Origin: JBJXHB01 sp046160725 | GTDB lineage: Bacteria > Pseudomonadota > Gammaproteobacteria > Burkholderiales > Burkholderiaceae_C | Reading direction: 5' to 3' | Assembly (NCBI GenBank): GCA_046160725.1 | Contig: JBJXHB010000441.1 | Location: forward strand, 1 to 22,360 | Length of the DNA stretch: 22,360 bases | Shown: positions 7,470 through 14,953 of the stretch, one piece after another | How the letters are laid out: every line of letters begins with the position of its first letter | How positions within the stretch are numbered: position 1 is the first letter of the stretch | Notes under the pieces: model-generated | Told to the model about the DNA's origin: nothing | The model's input: only the letters and a program-made list of their open reading frames with translations | Databases searched by the model: none | Translations under genes and position numbers: made by a program

Positions 7470-10055
7470 TCAGCGCTCGGCGGACTGCCGCAGTGTCTCC
7501 ATCACCGGCCGGCGCAGCACGCCACGCAGGCCCCACCAGCCGGCGGCCAGCGCCAGCAAGGCGCCGGCGGCGGTGCCAGCCAGCGGCACCCACAGCGGCG
7601 GCGCCCAGGCGAACTCGAAAGCGTAGCGCGCCAGCACGCCGCCGATCAGCATGGCGGCCAGCGCCGCCATCGCGCCGGCCAGGGCGCCCACGCCCAGCAG
7701 CTCGGCCCGCTGCACCTGGCCCAGCAGGCTGGCACCGGCACCCATGGCGCGCATCAGCGCGAACTCCCGGGTCCGGGTCTCGCGCGTGGCGCTGACGGCG
7801 GCAAACAGCACCACCATGCCGGCCGCCATGGTGAAGGCGAACAGGAACTCCACCGCCCGGATCACCTGGTCCAGCACCCGCTGCACCTGGGCCACGGAGG
7901 CCGAGACATCGACGTTGGTGACGTTTGGAAACCGGCGCTGCACCAGGCTGTCGAAGCCCGCGGTCGGCGGCGCCCGGAAGGCGCTGATCCAGGTCACCGG
8001 CAGGCCGTCGAAGCGCGCCCGCGGAAACATCACGAAGAAGTTCACCCGCATCGAGCCCCAGTCCACCTTGCGCAGGCTGGTGATGCGGCCCTCGTGGCGT
8101 TGGCCGGCCACATCGAAGGTCAGCCGGTCGCCCAGCTTCACGCCCAGCGTCTGCGCCAGGCCCTCCTCGACGCTGACGGCGTCCGCCTCGTCCGGCTGCC
8201 AGCGGCCGCCCGACACCAGGTTGTGCGGCGGCTGCCGGGCGGCGTGGCTGAGGTTGAACTCGCGCTCGACCAGCCGGCGCGGGCGGTCGTCGGTGAAGGA
8301 CTCCGGCCGCACCTCCTGCCCGTTGATGGCCACCAGCCGGCCGCGAAACATCGGGTACCAGTCCAGCGGCTTGACGCCCTGCTCGCGCAGCAGCGTCTGG
8401 AACGCGTCGCCCTGGTCCGGCTGCAGGTTGATGATGAAGCGGTTCGGCGCGTCCGGCGGCGCGGCGTCGCGCCAGGCGCCGATCAGGTCGGTGCGCAGCA
8501 GCACCAGCAGCGTCAGGGCCAGCAGGCCCACTGCCAGCGCACTGACCTGCAGAACGGCAAACGCCGGCCGCGCGGCCACCTGGCGGGTGGCCAGCAGCAG
8601 CCAGCGCGGCGCCCGCGCGGCCAGGCTGCTGCGGCCCGCGGCATGGCCGTCGGCCACCAGGCGGCGCAGGCCCAGCACCACAACCCAGGCGGTCAGCGCG
8701 AAAACAGCGGTGGCCGCCGCGAAGCCACCCACCGCCATGGCGCCCAGCCGCAGGTCCTGGGCCGCGGCGAGCAGCAGGGCGCCGAAACCGATGGCGCCGC
8801 CGCCCAGCACCAGCACCGAGGCGGGGCGCAGGCCCCCGACGTCGCGCCGTATCACCCGCAACGGCGGCACCTGCGCCAGCTGCAGGACCGGAGGCAGCCC
8901 GAAGGCGCCCAGCAGCGTCATGCCCACGCCCAGGCCGAACAGCGCCGGCCCCCAGCCGGCCGGCGGAAGATCCTGGCCCACCAGGCCCTTGAGCAGCAGC
9001 ACAAAGACATGGTGCAGCGCCCAGCCGGCGGCCGCCCCGGCCGCACTGGCCATCAGGCCCACCAGGCCGAACTGCAGCGCATGCGCGCCGGCGATGGCCC
9101 GCTGCGGCGCGCCCAGCACCCGCAGCATGGCCGATGCGTCCAGGTGGCGCTGCGCATAGTCGCGCGCCGCGATGGCCACCGCCACGGCGGCCAGCAACGC
9201 CGCCAGCAGGGCCACCAGGTTCAGGAACCGCTGCGCCCGGTCCAGCGTCTGGCGCATCTCGGGCCGGCCGGTCTCCAGCGTGTCGACGCGCAGGCCGCGC
9301 GTGCCGCCCGCGGCCACCCGCTCGTCGATGTAGCGGCGGAAGTCCTGTGCGCGGGCCTCGGCGCCGCGCGGTGCCGCGGCGGCCAGGCGCCAGGTCACCC
9401 GGCTGGCCGGCTGGATCAGCCCGGTCGCGGGCAGGTCGTCCAGGTGCAGCAGCACGCGCGGCGCGAAATTCATGAAGCCCGAGCCGCGGTCGGGCTCCAG
9501 CACCAGGATCCGGTCGATGCGCAACCGGGCATCGCCCAGCAGCAGATGGTCGCCGACCTTCAGGTTCAGCGCCTCCAGGAGCGCCTGCTCGGCCCAGACC
9601 GTGCCCTTGGGTGGCGGCCCGGCCACCACCTCTTCGCGGGCCGCGAAATCGGGCTTCAGCGTCAGGCTGCCGCGCAGCGGATAGGCCGCGCTGACGGCCT
9701 TCAGGGCCGACAGCCGCACGGCGCCGCCCTGGGCGTCGGCGGCGCGCGCCATGCTGGGGAACACCGCGCTGGAGGCCGTCGTCAGGCCCATCGCGCGGGC
9801 CTGCGTCTCATAGTCCGGCGGCAGCGGGCGGTCGGCCGAGACCACCACGTCGCCGCCCAGCAGCTGCGTGGCATCGCGCAACAGCGCGCCGTTCAGGCGG
9901 TCGGCGAAGAAGCCCACGGCCGTCAGGGCCGCCACCGCCAGCACCACCGCCAGCGCCAGCAGGCGCAGCTCACCGGCCCGCCAGTCGCGCAGCAGGGTGC
10001 GCCAGGCCAGGGCCGGTATCGACACGTTCATCTCAGGGTGCGCTGGGCTGGTCAT
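7470..10055 (-). CDS. FtsX-like / YbbP-type ABC transporter permease
   Basis: This 861-residue integral membrane protein has two FtsX modules joined by periplasmic MacB-like domains, the layout of the YbbP family. One membrane segment lies near the N-terminus (LLALAVVLAVAALTAVGF), a first cluster follows about residues 265-420 beginning FLNLVALLAALLAAVAVAIA, and a second module sits at the C-terminus (FAFTMAAGMVVLFAAVSATRETRTREFALMRAMGAGASL is the recognisable FtsX stretch, in pieces). Such proteins are mechanotransmission permeases that need a separate ATPase (YbbA/LolD-like) and often extract or release envelope lipids. No ATPase gene is adjacent here. The ATG at 10055 gives MTSPAHPEMNV; an ATG at 10031 (MNVSIPALAWRTLL) is an equally plausible start, and neither has a strong Shine-Dalgarno sequence. 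It is divergent from the ygiD-like gene across 138 bp. Confidence 0.88.
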   Translation of the reverse strand: MTSPAHPEMNVSIPALAWRTLLRDWRAGELRLLALAVVLAVAALTAVGFFADRLNGALLRDATQLLGGDVVVSADRPLPPDYETQARAMGLTTASSAVFPSMARAADAQGGAVRLSALKAVSAAYPLRGSLTLKPDFAAREEVVAGPPPKGTVWAEQALLEALNLKVGDHLLLGDARLRIDRILVLEPDRGSGFMNFAPRVLLHLDDLPATGLIQPASRVTWRLAAAAPRGAEARAQDFRRYIDERVAAGGTRGLRVDTLETGRPEMRQTLDRAQRFLNLVALLAALLAAVAVAIAARDYAQRHLDASAMLRVLGAPQRAIAGAHALQFGLVGLMASAAGAAAGWALHHVFVLLLKGLVGQDLPPAGWGPALFGLGVGMTLLGAFGLPPVLQLAQVPPLRVIRRDVGGLRPASVLVLGGGAIGFGALLLAAAQDLRLGAMAVGGFAAATAVFALTAWVVVLGLRRLVADGHAAGRSSLAARAPRWLLLATRQVAARPAFAVLQVSALAVGLLALTLLVLLRTDLIGAWRDAAPPDAPNRFIINLQPDQGDAFQTLLREQGVKPLDWYPMFRGRLVAINGQEVRPESFTDDRPRRLVEREFNLSHAARQPPHNLVSGGRWQPDEADAVSVEEGLAQTLGVKLGDRLTFDVAGQRHEGRITSLRKVDWGSMRVNFFVMFPRARFDGLPVTWISAFRAPPTAGFDSLVQRRFPNVTNVDVSASVAQVQRVLDQVIRAVEFLFAFTMAAGMVVLFAAVSATRETRTREFALMRAMGAGASLLGQVQRAELLGVGALAGAMAALAAMLIGGVLARYAFEFAWAPPLWVPLAGTAAGALLALAAGWWGLRGVLRRPVMETLRQSAER

Positions 10056-10193
10056 GCCGCGCACGGTACCTGAAGGCCGCCAGTTGGGTGCGATCGCTCT
10101 CGACTCACCCTGGAAGTCCGGAGGCGACGACATTGAACGCTGGATGCAAAACCCCGCCACTTGGGCAGCCCGTCCCGGTGTTGAAATGACGCC

Positions 10194-11033
10194 ATGACCA
10201 CTCTCCCGCCGATCTTCGTCTCCCATGGCTCGCCGATGATGGCGCTGGAGCCCGGCGCCGCCGGCGCCTTCCTGCAGCGGCTGGGGCCGGCCGTCGATGC
10301 CACCTTCGGCCGGCCGCGCGCGATCCTCGCGATCTCGGCCCACACGCTGACGCGCGAGCCGGTGCTGCTGGCCGCGCCGCGGCACGAGACGGTGCACGAC
10401 TTCGGCGGCTTCCCGCCGGCGCTGTATGCGCTGCGCTATGACACGTCCGGCGCGCCGGCGCTGGCCGAGCAGGCCGCCACGCTGTTGCGCGACGCCGGGC
10501 TGCCGGTGCATGTCGTGTCGCAGGGCGGCCTGGACCACGGTATCTGGAGCCCGCTGCGGTTTGCCTGGCCGGCGGCCGACATACCGGTGCTGCCGCTGGG
10601 CTTGCCGCCAGACTGGAGCCCGGCCCGTCTTTTGTCACTGGGGCGCGCGCTGGCACCGCTGGCCGATGACGGCGTGCTGATCCTGGGTACCGGCAACATC
10701 ACCCACAACCTGCGTCTGGTGTTTGGCCCTGGCGGCCCGCCGGCGTTGGACCTGCCGGAGATCGCCAGCAGCGCCGCGTTCAGGGCCTGGTTTGCCGAGC
10801 GGGCGCTGGCATCCGACTGGTCGGCCCTGGCCGACTACCGGCGCCAGGCCCCGCATGCGGTGGACATGCACCCCACCGACGAGCATCTGCTGCCCTGGTA
10901 TGTGCCGGCCGGTGCCGGTGGCCGCGCACAGCCCGGGCGGCGCCTGCACGACAGCGTCACCTATGGCTGCCTGGGCATGGACGCCTATGCCTTCGGCCCG
11001 CAGGCCGCTGCCTTGCAGCAGGCCCTGGCCTGA
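10194..11033 (+). CDS. ygiD: DODA-type extradiol ring-cleavage dioxygenase (YgiD-like)
   Basis: This 279-residue protein matches the YgiD / 4,5-DOPA extradiol dioxygenase family of single-metal (Zn or Fe) cytoplasmic enzymes related to LigB. The metal and catalytic histidines expected in the family are visible: SHGSP (His11), AISAH (His50), GLDHG (His115), GNITHN (His171) and HPTDEH (His226, His231). FGGFPPALYALRY and the LGTGN strand are also typical, and the length matches the family. The start is supported by the conserved opening LPPIFVSHGSPM, although the upstream region has only a weak purine-rich stretch. The gene is flanked by divergent and convergent neighbours, so it is probably transcribed alone; its stop lies two bases from the convergent BMP gene stop. 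The natural substrate of bacterial members is uncertain. Confidence 0.9.
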   Translation: MTTLPPIFVSHGSPMMALEPGAAGAFLQRLGPAVDATFGRPRAILAISAHTLTREPVLLAAPRHETVHDFGGFPPALYALRYDTSGAPALAEQAATLLRDAGLPVHVVSQGGLDHGIWSPLRFAWPAADIPVLPLGLPPDWSPARLLSLGRALAPLADDGVLILGTGNITHNLRLVFGPGGPPALDLPEIASSAAFRAWFAERALASDWSALADYRRQAPHAVDMHPTDEHLLPWYVPAGAGGRAQPGRRLHDSVTYGCLGMDAYAFGPQAAALQQALA

Positions 11034-11035
11034 GT

Positions 11036-12100
11036 CTACCGCCCGCCCGGCACCGACCCGACCACGCCCTCGACGAACCAGTCCATGGCCGCGATCTGGG
11101 CGTCGCTGAGGTCCGCGCCCTCGTGGCGCAGGCGGCCGGTGTTGTCCACCAGCCGCGTGTGAAACGGCTTGAGCTTGCCGGCCAGGACCGCCTGGGTCAG
11201 CCGCCCCAGCTCGCTGCGCTGGGCCGGCGGTATCGACGCGTGCAGCGCCGACAGCTGCACATAGCCCTCGGACATGTGGCCCCACACCGGCTGCGGCTTC
11301 CAGCTGCCGTCCAGCACCGCCCGCGCGACCCGCGTGTAGTGGCCGCCCCAGTGGTGGGTCACCGCGGCGAGCTGGGCGTCCGGCGCCACCGCGGACATGT
11401 CGCTCTGGTAGGCCAGCAGCTTGACGCCCCGCTCCTGCGCGGCCTGCGGCACCGCGGCCGAACCGCTGTGGTTGGTGAGCACGTCCGCACCCTGGTTGAT
11501 GAGCGCGTTGGCAGCGTCGCGCTCGCGCGGCGGGTCGAACCAGGCGTTGACCCACACCACCCGCAGCTGCGCCCGTGGGTTGGCCGCGCGCAGGCCCAGC
11601 GCGAAGGCGTTGATGCCCTGCACCACCTCCGGCACCGGGAACCCGGCCACATAGCCGGCGGTGCCGCTGCGCGTGGCGCGGCCGGCCAGCCAGCCGGCCA
11701 GCCAGCGGGCCTCGTAGTAGCGGGCGTTGTAGGTGTTGAGGTTGGGCGCGGTCTTGTAGCCGCCGGCATGCTCGAAGCGCACCGCCGGGAACTCGGCCGC
11801 GACGCGCAGGGCGGGCTCCAGGTAGCCGAAGCTGGTGGCCACGATCAGGCCGCAGCCGCTGCTGGCCAGGTCCCGCATCACCCGCTCGGCGTCGGCGCCC
11901 TCGGCCACGTTCTCGACCATGCGGGTGCGCACCCGCGGCGCCAGCGCGCGCTCCATCTCGCGCCGGCCCAGGTCGTGCTGATAGCTCCAGCCGGCCTGGC
12001 CGACCGGGCTGACATAGACGAAGCAGGCTTGCAGCGGCGCCTGTGCACGCACCGCCAGGGCCGCCAGCAGGACGCCGGCGGCCACGAGGTTTTTCAGCAT
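11036..12100 (-). CDS. BMP-family ABC transporter substrate-binding protein
   Basis: This encodes a 354-residue exported binding protein of the basic membrane protein (BMP/PnrA/Med) family, whose characterised members bind purine nucleosides and related ligands. A signal peptide is visible (MLKNLVAAGVLLAALAVRAQA), without a clear lipobox cysteine, so a soluble periplasmic form is likelier than a lipoprotein. Family features include the DLGRREMERAL helix, IVATSFGYLEPALRVAAEFP, the TYNARYYEARWLAGWLAG stretch and HSGSAAVPQAAQERGV. The ATG at 12100 is chosen because GAGGA lies 5 bases upstream (12106-12110); in-frame starts at 12115 and 12178 are poorer. The leader is structured (see 12117-12172). 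Permease and ATPase genes of the transporter are not in the window. Linkage to xdhAB and puuD suggests, but does not prove, a purine-type ligand. Confidence 0.9.
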   Translation of the reverse strand: MLKNLVAAGVLLAALAVRAQAPLQACFVYVSPVGQAGWSYQHDLGRREMERALAPRVRTRMVENVAEGADAERVMRDLASSGCGLIVATSFGYLEPALRVAAEFPAVRFEHAGGYKTAPNLNTYNARYYEARWLAGWLAGRATRSGTAGYVAGFPVPEVVQGINAFALGLRAANPRAQLRVVWVNAWFDPPRERDAANALINQGADVLTNHSGSAAVPQAAQERGVKLLAYQSDMSAVAPDAQLAAVTHHWGGHYTRVARAVLDGSWKPQPVWGHMSEGYVQLSALHASIPPAQRSELGRLTQAVLAGKLKPFHTRLVDNTGRLRHEGADLSDAQIAAMDWFVEGVVGSVPGGR

Positions 12101-12116
12101 GGTTGTCCTCGACATG

Positions 12117-12172
12117 GCCACCGCCTGACAAACGAAATGCGCCCGCAGCGGTGGCTGTACGGGCGCACAGGT
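12117..12172 (-). promoter_or_regulatory. Structured leader of the BMP gene: hairpin with possible H-type pseudoknot
   Basis: Read on the minus strand, TGCGCCCG (12167-12160) pairs perfectly with CGGGCGCA (12145-12138). Inside, CAGC-CACC-GCTG (12157-12146) can extend the stem across a 2-base bulge. The inner segment GCCACCGC (12155-12148) is also perfectly complementary to GCGGTGGC (12124-12117), which lies 6 bases before the Shine-Dalgarno sequence. The two alternatives allow a compact pseudoknot or a switch between two folds. A short outer pairing CCTG (12171-12168) with CAGG (12127-12124) is also possible. The element starts right where a transcript from the -10 at 12177-12182 would begin. 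This is what the sequence shows; a ligand-sensing role is inference. Confidence 0.5.
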
Positions 12173-12176
12173 GGGC

Positions 12177-12182
12177 ATTCTA
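12177..12182 (-). promoter_or_regulatory. Candidate sigma-70 -10 element for the BMP gene
   Basis: TAGAAT on the minus strand matches TATAAT at five of six positions and would place the transcript start near 12168-12172, exactly at the 5' edge of the structured leader. No good -35 hexamer is seen at 16-18 bases upstream; that zone is instead occupied by the palindrome at 12191-12210, as expected for a promoter that depends on a regulator. Confidence 0.45.
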
Positions 12183-12190
12183 GGAGCCGA

Positions 12191-12210
12191 TGCCCCGGCT
12201 CACCGGGGCA
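12191..12210. promoter_or_regulatory. Perfect palindrome TGCCCCGG-N4-CCGGGGCA, candidate operator
   Basis: Two perfect 8-base arms are separated by CTCA. It lies between the divergent BMP gene and the small membrane protein gene, centred about 30 bases upstream of the inferred BMP transcript start, i.e. over the -35 and spacer. No T tract follows on either strand, so a terminator is unlikely. A dimeric regulator site is the simplest reading, but no family can be named from sequence alone. Confidence 0.4.
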
Positions 12211-12257
12211 TGGTGCAATGGCCCTTGCCAACGCCACCGCGACTCGCCCACACCGCC

Positions 12258-12635
12258 ATGATTGCTGCCATCTGGATCCTTACGCTGCTCGGCCTGGTGA
12301 TCTGGACGCTGCTGGCCGCCGGGCTGCATGCGCTGCTGGCGGCGGACACGTCCTGGCTGGTGGCCTTCGGCCAATGGCTGGCCACCATGCCCGGCGCGGG
12401 CTGGCTGGAGGAATGGTGGCCGGCCTGGCACCGCACGGTGGTGTGGATGCTGCAGGGCCTGCAAGGCGGGCTGCGTTGGGCCGGTGCCGCGGCGCTCTGG
12501 GTGGTCTGGCTGCTGTGGGGCGTGGGCACCCTGCTGGCGCTGCTGGCCGCCGGCGGGCTGCATCTGCTGGCGCGCAGCAGCAGCCGCATGCTGGCGGCGC
12601 AGCAGGGCCGGCCGCCGACCGCCGGCGCGGCATGA
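12258..12635 (+). CDS. Small integral membrane protein of unknown function
   Basis: This encodes 125 residues, strongly hydrophobic and rich in Trp and Leu. One membrane segment covers about residues 2-26 (IAAIWILTLLGLVIWTLLAAG) and another about 75-108 (WAGAAALWVVWLLWGVGTLLALLAAGG), joined by a Trp-rich amphipathic linker (WLEEWWPAWHRTVVWML). The short tail is basic and Ser/Ala-rich. I recognise no catalytic motif or named family. The start at 12258 begins right before the first membrane segment; the frame is open to 12171 and an earlier ATG at 12210 (within the palindrome) would add a 16-residue non-hydrophobic leader. The reading frame is believable because its hydrophobic pattern is membrane-like and it fills the gap exactly, ending 2 bases before the convergent SDR stop. 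Confidence 0.7.
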   Translation: MIAAIWILTLLGLVIWTLLAAGLHALLAADTSWLVAFGQWLATMPGAGWLEEWWPAWHRTVVWMLQGLQGGLRWAGAAALWVVWLLWGVGTLLALLAAGGLHLLARSSSRMLAAQQGRPPTAGAA

Positions 12636-12637
12636 GA

Positions 12638-13648
12638 TCAAGGGCCCGCTGACAGCGCCCGCAGGCGGGCCTCTTCGTCTGGCGGCAGGCCCACGGCGGG
12701 CCGGGCCATCGCGCCGGCCGCGGGTGGCGGCGGGTCGGTGGCGAGCCAGGCGGCGGTGTCGTGCAGCGTCTGCGCCAGCGGCCGGCACTGCAGGCCCGCG
12801 GCGGCGGCGCGTGCGATGCCCACCGCCATCAGCTGGGCCTGGCCCGCTGGCAGCCACATCGGCAGGCCCATCCAGGGCTGCACGCCCTCGCGCAGCAGCA
12901 GCGCGCCGTCGGCCCAGCACAGCCGTGCCGGCGGGCTCAGCGCCTGGCGCGCGGACTCGAGGAATCCACCCATGGTCATGGGGGCGATCGGCCCGGTCAG
13001 GTTGAAGGCCCCGGCGTTGGACGTGCCGGCCTGCCGCAGCAACCAGGCGGCCAGGTCGCGCACATCGATGAACTGCACCGGCGCGTCGGCTGGCCCGGGC
13101 GCCAGTACGTCGCCGCCGCGCAGCAGGCGCTGCACCCACCACGAGAAGCGTCCGGTCGGGTCGTGCGGGCCGACGATCAGGCCTGGACGCGGCAACAGCA
13201 CGCGCTCGGGGCCGAAGGCATCGACCGCCGCGTCCTCGCACAACGCCTTGAGCCCACCGTAGGTCGCACCGGTCACGGTCTCGACCGCCGGGTCGTCCAG
13301 CACGACGCGCGGTGCGGACTCGTCCATGCCAGCCGCCAGTGGCTCGGCATACACGCTGATGGTCGAGACCATCTGGTACTGCCCGACGCGCCCGGCCAGC
13401 CGGGCGGCCACGGCGCGGACCTGGCGCGGCACATAGGCGCTGGTGTCGATCACCGCGTCCCAGGTCTGGGGGCCGTCCAGCACCGACAGATCGCCATCGC
13501 GGTCGGCCAGCAGATGACGCGCCTGCGGGAACAGGCCGGTCGCGCTGCGGCCGCGGTGCAGCAGCGTCAGGTCATGGCCGGCGGCCAGCGCCTGCTCTGC
13601 CACATGGCGCCCCAGAAAGCGCGTACCGCCCAACAGCAGGACTCTCAT
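12638..13648 (-). CDS. NAD-dependent epimerase/dehydratase family protein (extended SDR-like)
   Basis: This 336-residue Rossmann-fold protein begins MRVLLLGGTRFLGRHV, with the nucleotide-binding glycine pattern GGTRFLG at residues 8-14. A short-chain dehydrogenase active site is visible: the Ser region MVSTISVYAEP and the Tyr-Lys pair in TYGGLKALCEDA (YxxxK). The opening resembles the NAD-dependent epimerase/reductase group related to CSP41 and isoflavone-reductase-like proteins; the substrate is unknown. The ATG at 13648 gives the ideal Rossmann start; a GTG at 13654 would add two residues. GAGG at 13659-13662 overlaps the stop codon of the upstream M20 amidohydrolase, only 12 bases away, so the two genes are very likely co-transcribed and translationally coupled. 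The convergent neighbour ends two bases away. Confidence 0.88.
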   Translation of the reverse strand: MRVLLLGGTRFLGRHVAEQALAAGHDLTLLHRGRSATGLFPQARHLLADRDGDLSVLDGPQTWDAVIDTSAYVPRQVRAVAARLAGRVGQYQMVSTISVYAEPLAAGMDESAPRVVLDDPAVETVTGATYGGLKALCEDAAVDAFGPERVLLPRPGLIVGPHDPTGRFSWWVQRLLRGGDVLAPGPADAPVQFIDVRDLAAWLLRQAGTSNAGAFNLTGPIAPMTMGGFLESARQALSPPARLCWADGALLLREGVQPWMGLPMWLPAGQAQLMAVGIARAAAAGLQCRPLAQTLHDTAAWLATDPPPPAAGAMARPAVGLPPDEEARLRALSAGP

Positions 13649-13660
13649 GGCCACCCGGCC

Positions 13661-14833
13661 TCAGGCGGCGGGCGCCAGCTTGGCCTGCACCGCCCGTACA
13701 AAGAAGGCCGCGCCCAGGGGCAACGCGGCATCGTTGAAGTCATAGGCCGGGTTGTGCACCTCGCAGGCACCGGCGCCCTCGCCGTTGCCGATGTTCAGGT
13801 AGCAGCCCGGCACCTTCTCGAGCATGAACGAGAAATCCTCGCTGGCCATGATCAGCGGCGGCTGGCGGTCCACCTTGTCGGGGCCGACCAGGCTGTCGCA
13901 GATGCCGGCGGCAAACGCGGCCTGCGCCGGGTCGTTGACGGTGGGGGCGAACAGCGCCCGGAAGTCGACCTCGGCCCGGGCGCCGAAGCTGTCGGCCACA
14001 CCGGCCGCGATGCGCCGCATCACGCTCTCGATCTGCGCCATCACCGCACTGGAGAAGGCGCGGACCGTGCCGCACAGCGTGGCGGTCTGCGGGATGACGT
14101 TGTAGGCGTCGCCGGCCAGGATGCGGGTGATCGACACCACCGCGGTCTCCACCGGCGGCACGTGACGCGAGACGATGGTCTGCAGCATCGTCGCCATGTG
14201 GGTGGCCACCATCACCGGGTCGACACCGGTCTCCGGCCGCGCGCCATGGGCGCCCTTGCCGGTGATGCGGATGTCGAAGAAGCCGCCGCCGGCCATCATC
14301 GGCCCGGACTTCACGGCGAACCGGCCCACGGCCAGGCTGGGCCGGTTGTGCATGCCGAAGATGCTGTCGCAGGGAACGCGCTGGAACAGGCCGTCGTCGA
14401 TCATGGCCTTGGCCCCGCCCAGGCCCTCCTCGGCGGGCTGGAAGATGAAGTGCACCGTGCCGTCGAAGGCCCGCGACCGCGCCAGGGCCTTGGCCGCACC
14501 CAGCAGCATGGCGGTGTGGCCGTCGTGGCCGCAGGCATGCATGCGCCCGGCGTTGCGCGACGCATGGCCGAAGGTGTTGGCCTCCAGGATCGGCAGCGCA
14601 TCCATGTCGGCACGCAACCCGATGGTGCGCGGCGACGTGCCGGCGCGCAGCACGCCGACCACGCCGGTGCGGCCGATGCCGCGGTGCACCTCGATGCCGA
14701 ACGCCGCCAGCTTCATCGCCACCAGATCGGCGGTGCGGTTCTCCTCAAAGCCCAACTCCGGATGGGCATGAATGTCACGCCGCCATTCCGTCATCTCGGC
14801 ATGCAGGTCGGCGGTCTCGGTGGGGTTGGGCAT
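13661..14833 (-). CDS. M20 family amidohydrolase (hippurate hydrolase/HipO-like)
   Basis: This 390-residue cytoplasmic metallohydrolase has the full M20D motif set: HAHPELGFEE near residue 23, the metal-bridging Asp in RADMDALPI near 75, HACGHDGH near 100, the catalytic Glu pair in QPAEEG near 134, GKGAHGARPE near 190 and the C-terminal SEDFSFML near 330. The family removes N-acyl or N-aroyl groups from amino acids, for example hippurate or IAA conjugates. It lacks the motif style of allantoate amidohydrolases, so it should not be assigned to purine breakdown from linkage alone. The start at 14833 has AGGA at 14841-14844; the longer frame to 14908 is unlikely. A perfect 7-bp hairpin (14848-14854 with 14860-14866) ends just before the ribosome-binding site. 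It is followed by the SDR in an apparent two-gene operon. Confidence 0.92.
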   Translation of the reverse strand: MPNPTETADLHAEMTEWRRDIHAHPELGFEENRTADLVAMKLAAFGIEVHRGIGRTGVVGVLRAGTSPRTIGLRADMDALPILEANTFGHASRNAGRMHACGHDGHTAMLLGAAKALARSRAFDGTVHFIFQPAEEGLGGAKAMIDDGLFQRVPCDSIFGMHNRPSLAVGRFAVKSGPMMAGGGFFDIRITGKGAHGARPETGVDPVMVATHMATMLQTIVSRHVPPVETAVVSITRILAGDAYNVIPQTATLCGTVRAFSSAVMAQIESVMRRIAAGVADSFGARAEVDFRALFAPTVNDPAQAAFAAGICDSLVGPDKVDRQPPLIMASEDFSFMLEKVPGCYLNIGNGEGAGACEVHNPAYDFNDAALPLGAAFFVRAVQAKLAPAA

Positions 14834-14912
14834 GGATGGTCCTGGATGGGCGGGCGAGCCCCGCCCGTGCCTGCATTCTGGGGCCAGCCCGGTGGAGACC
14901 AGAAGCACGCCC

Positions 14913-14943
14913 GAATGAAAGACGGCCGGGCAATCCCGGCCGT
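14913..14943 (-). terminator. Rho-independent terminator of the porin gene
   Basis: On the minus strand a perfect 9-bp stem, ACGGCCGGG (14943-14935) with CCCGGCCGT (14930-14922) and loop ATTG, is followed by the T-rich CTTTCATT (14921-14914). It lies about 95 bases after the porin stop, past the hairpin array, and would insulate the porin transcript from the M20 gene on the same strand. Confidence 0.7.
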
Positions 14944-14953
14944 GACACCACTG

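Noticed and set aside
5280..10073. A 1597-codon open frame on the plus strand opposite the acyltransferase and FtsX-type permease
   Set aside because: Its translation is Gln/Arg/His-rich and repetitive, typical of the antisense frame of GC-rich genes; the minus-strand genes have clear domains and motifs.
10144..10197. A possible 17-residue leader peptide whose TGA overlaps the ygiD-like ATG (ATGA)
   Set aside because: It has no Shine-Dalgarno sequence and no recognisable composition; a 4-base overlap arises easily by chance, so I do not list it as a gene.
13661..14833. M20 amidohydrolase as an allantoate or ureidoglycolate hydrolase of purine breakdown
   Set aside because: The motif set (HPELGFEE, ADMDALP, HACGHDGH) is that of the hippurate/IAA-conjugate hydrolase branch, not the allantoate amidohydrolase branch.
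14848..14866. Perfect 7-bp hairpin GGGCGGG/CCCGCCC just before the M20 ribosome-binding site
   Set aside because: Such GC-only stems are common in this composition and there is no second structure or repeat to support a regulatory role; it is only mentioned with the M20 gene.
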